DNA from: Sclerurus mexicanus | Taxonomy: Eukaryota; Chordata; Aves; Passeriformes; Furnariidae | Assembly (NCBI GenBank): GCA_013396755.1 | Contig: VWZF01000445.1 | Span: forward strand, 2,931,058-2,995,057 | Direction of reading: 5' to 3' | DNA length: 64,000 nt | In this document: piece after piece, positions 62,603 to 64,000 of the stretch | How positions within the stretch are numbered: the stretch's first letter is position 1 | Layout: each line of letters begins with the position of its first letter | Translations under genes and position numbers: made by a program | Notes under the pieces: model-generated | What the model saw: only the letters and a program-made list of their open reading frames with translations | What the model was told of the DNA's origin: nothing | Database searches by the model: none

Positions 62603-62949
62603 AGTGTACCAAAACCACTGTCTGGTATTCTCCATATGGTATGGAAATGTTTAAGAAGTTCATAAATATTTCCTGATTTCCTGTAAGCTTTTCCTCAGGA
62701 GAAAATCTTGCTTTACCTGAAATAACCATCAGAGCAAAGAGATAATACAATATCAGCTTCTTCCAGCTTCTTAAAGCTGTGTGTTATGTAGCATTAAAGA
62801 ACTATGTAGCTTATTAGTGACTGTATAGTTTACCAGTGCAACCTAAACTGTGTGGGTTATCATTTTTTATGAAGAGTGTCAACAGGCAGGAATTTTAACA
62901 ATGTAGAAGGTTCCTCTATCTGTGAAACAGGACTGATAAAAGCAAACCA

Positions 62950-63260
62950 ACACTAACAAACTGGTCAAAACTGGTTGTAGGCTGTGATACTGTTCCAGAA
63001 GATGTGATGCTGTGCCAAAAGTGAGGGGTCAAGAAAAGGGCAAGATAAGGAAGACAATGGAAATGACCACCATCAGGACCTCTGACTCAAATTCAAGAGG
63101 CATGTTGAGGATGGAATTATGGGAGGAATGGTTTTGGAAGTGGGAGGGACAAGATGAGACTGAATTTGTAATTAAGTAACTGAATAAAGCTATGGAGCCT
63201 TTTGTGATTTAACATACACAATTTGGAATACATTTCCTGTGCATCCAGCTTGCTGTAGTA
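62950..63260 (+). mobile_element. Possible solo LTR (uncertain)
   Basis: Several words resemble avian ERV LTRs I recall: 'accatcaggacctctgactc', 'attatgggaggaatgg', 'ggaagtgggagggacaagat' and, just before the putative R region, 'gtaactgaataaagctatgg' with AATAAA at 63183-63188. Boundaries are approximate and no flanking duplication was identified. An alternative is ordinary single-copy DNA with a chance polyadenylation-like signal. Confidence 0.4.
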
Positions 63261-63929
63261 AAGAATGCTTTGCTTTCTGGTACTCAAAAAGAGTTTTAGA
63301 GTTTTTTTCCTGGCTTTCCCAGCATCCATACATCAAAATCTCTGATATCTGACACCAAACTTTTAAATTATGAATTAGTGAAAAGCAAAATCTTCGGAAG
63401 AGAGACGAAAAATTTTCAAATTAACATAAAAGTTATTCCAAACTTGTTTTGAGCGGAACACAGATTATTTACTTCTTTTTGTGCTTTCAATTGCTTCTAC
63501 TGAAAGACTGAAAAAGAAAGAAAGCAAAAAAATAGTGAGAGAAAGGCTAATTAAGTGGTTGCCAGAGGTGATATTTGCCTGCTTACATTTGGTCTACACT
63601 GGTTAATCCAAAAGGCAATCTCTATTCAAAACTATACTCATTTAATTACACTACAACACAGCAGATTTTATTCCACTTCTATGTTACGTACTCAAAGAGT
63701 GGGAAAGGAGATGATCTATTCCTATGAATTATATTGAACTTTGACTATGATCCTAAATGAAAGTGTTTATTAACACTCCTGAAATGGTTTTTCTGTGCCT
63801 CAAGCATCCAGAACAGCTCTAGCACATCTTAAGTATGGCATGATAGATAAAAGTAATGACATTTCTCCTATGGTCATTATATGGTACAGCCATGAAACAA
63901 AGCAGTGTCAAAAAATGGTAAACATTGGG
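63261..63929. other. Single-copy AT-rich DNA, no gene seen
   Basis: Nothing recognised. Confidence 0.4.
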
Positions 63930-63968
63930 AAAACAAACAAACAAGCAAACAAACAAACACCCCCCCCC

Positions 63969-64000
<32 letters not shown>
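63930..64000 (-). repeat. AAAC repeat followed by C10 and at least 31 A
   Basis: (AAAC)n with an AAGC interruption, then ten C (63960-63969), then an uninterrupted A run from 63970 to the window end. It may continue beyond the window. Confidence 0.95.

Noticed and set aside
1..64000. CRISPR array, bacterial operon or phage content
   Set aside because: No spaced direct repeats, no ribosome-binding-site-linked gene clusters and no long frames; all dispersed repeats are avian CR1 LINEs, a SINE and LTRs.

Overview
This looks like AT-rich nuclear DNA from a bird, most likely a passerine. The main evidence is a set of CR1-type LINE fragments, several ending in the characteristic avian CR1 3' tail (…ATTCTGTGATTCTGTGA). 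There is also one short element at about 38.26-38.38 kb whose head resembles tRNA-Ile and whose tail resembles CR1, the architecture of the passerine SINE TguSINE1. Two (possibly three) solo LTRs match avian endogenous-retrovirus LTR style. All family assignments are from memory of consensus sequences; no database search was run.

I find no convincing protein-coding gene, rRNA, tRNA or CRISPR array. Open reading frames are short, mostly AT-biased or low-complexity, and many fall inside repeats. The best coding candidate is a minus-strand open frame at 7-300, which could be a terminal exon, but confidence is low. The window is best read as a gene desert or the inside of a very large intron.

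Layout: 1-1.5 kb single-copy with the candidate exon; 1.56-1.83 kb CR1 3' end; 1.8-22 kb mostly single-copy AT-rich DNA with simple repeats and a cluster of three palindromes at 15.9 kb; 22.2-23.1 kb two CR1 fragments in opposite orientation; 25.4-26.4 kb solo LTR; 26.85 kb CR1 tail; 30.2-30.8 kb internally deleted CR1 with reverse-transcriptase (RT) remnants; 33.9-35.0 kb second solo LTR; 38.3 kb tRNA-Ile/CR1 SINE; 40.55-40.80 kb purine minisatellite with eight perfect 20-bp units; 41.78-45.41 kb a 1,516-bp direct duplication with one mismatch, ending exactly at the only N; 45.4-45.6 kb CR1 tail; 50.3-50.5 kb CR1 RT piece; 53.2 and 55.4 kb strong perfect inverted repeats; 55.7-56.8 kb inverted pair of CR1 fragments; 59.7-61.5 kb two antisense CR1 pieces in the wrong internal order; 62.4-62.6 kb A/C-rich tract; about 63 kb possible LTR; and a C10-A31 homopolymer junction running off the window end.

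The most consequential observation is the 1,516-bp duplication. Near-identity, absence of indels, a right edge at an N and a left edge inside a CR1 fragment together make an assembly artefact more likely than a biological tandem duplication. I did not find a previously undescribed biological system here. The unexplained structure that remains is a set of perfect inverted repeats and a recurrent class of strand-asymmetric G/T-only (or A/C-only) tracts.
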